From Treponema sp. (GTDB taxonomy: Bacteria; Spirochaetota; Spirochaetia; Treponematales; Treponemataceae), in the NCBI GenBank assembly GCA_024691265.1, contig JAILNT010000227.1:1-6192 (forward strand): a stretch of DNA of 6,192 nucleotides, read 5' to 3'. Both the position numbers and the translations under genes were made by a program. The notes below the pieces were generated by a model. It saw only the letters and a program-made list of their open reading frames with translations. It had not been told where the DNA came from and made no database searches. Within the stretch, counting starts at the first letter, position 1; every line of letters starts with the position of its first letter. Shown piece after piece: positions 6,003 to 6,192 of this stretch.

Positions 6003-6191
6003 TTAATTATTATCTATAAAATCTATTATTTCTTTTGCATTATTTACTATAACTTTTGCACCATTTTCTTTTAGAAATTCAAGGCTTTTAAAACCCCAAG
6101 ATACACTTATGCAAGGAATACCTGCGTTTTTTGCGGTCTGTATATCGACTTCTGAATCACCTATATAAATTGTTTTATCTATACTTTTATT
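6003..6191 (-). CDS. HAD-superfamily phosphatase (phosphoglycolate phosphatase-like), C-terminal part only
   Basis: Reading leftward from 6191, 62 residues are open to a TAA at 6005-6003; the rest of the gene lies beyond the right edge. The segment TIYIGDSEVDIQTAKNAGIP contains HAD motif IV, GDSxxD, whose acidic residues bind the catalytic magnesium, followed by the AKNAGIP helix and turn and then the strand and loop CISVSWGF. The tail EFLKENGAKVIVNNAKEI matches the usual end of Gph/PGMB-type hydrolases, which dephosphorylate small phosphorylated sugars or 2-phosphoglycolate. The catalytic DxD motif I and the cap domain are outside the window, so substrate is undetermined and I give no symbol. 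Codons end mainly in A and T (ATA for eight of ten isoleucines), unlike the T-dominated + genes. The gene converges on the HEAT-repeat gene, with 46 bases between the stops. Confidence 0.86.
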   Translation of the reverse strand, partial: NKSIDKTIYIGDSEVDIQTAKNAGIPCISVSWGFKSLEFLKENGAKVIVNNAKEIIDFIDNN

Positions 6192-6192
6192 C

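Overview
The window is an AT-rich stretch (roughly one third G+C by eye) of ordinary bacterial chromosome. It most resembles a Treponema-type spirochete. That assignment rests on gene content and order (M16 peptidase, dUTPase, two LptF/LptG-family permeases, tRNA-guanine transglycosylase, secreted HEAT-repeat protein), on the AT-rich, T-ended codon use and on the protein sequences. It is an inference from memory of such genomes, not a database match.

Layout: five genes and the tail of a sixth lie tightly packed on the + strand, and one partial gene faces them. Positions 3-398 are the C-terminal end of an M16 (insulinase/processing peptidase) family protein. Positions 441-887 are dut. Positions 909-2033 and 2030-3100 are two LptF/LptG permease genes that overlap by 4 bases. 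Positions 3130-4269 are tgt. Positions 4301-5956 encode an exported HEAT-repeat protein. All gaps on this strand are 42 bases or less, so the + genes could be one transcript, although the start of dut carries a possible promoter of its own. Positions 6003-6191 on the - strand are the C-terminal end of a HAD-family phosphatase. A hairpin at 5962-5993 lies between the convergent ends and has the T-rich tail of an intrinsic terminator only in the - direction.

The genes do not form one obvious pathway. dut protects the dTTP pool and keeps uracil out of DNA. The two permeases would form the membrane part of a lipid exporter of the LPS-transport type. tgt starts queuosine modification of tRNA. The HEAT protein is a predicted periplasmic scaffold of unknown role. 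I see no rRNA, tRNA, CRISPR array, insertion sequence, prophage or attachment site, and no gap over 50 bases without a gene.

I do not see a new multi-gene system here. The points most worth checking are a perfect 13-bp inverted repeat inside the HEAT gene, a possible leaderless start for dut, a non-standard substrate-pocket motif in Tgt, and the uncharacterised exported HEAT protein.
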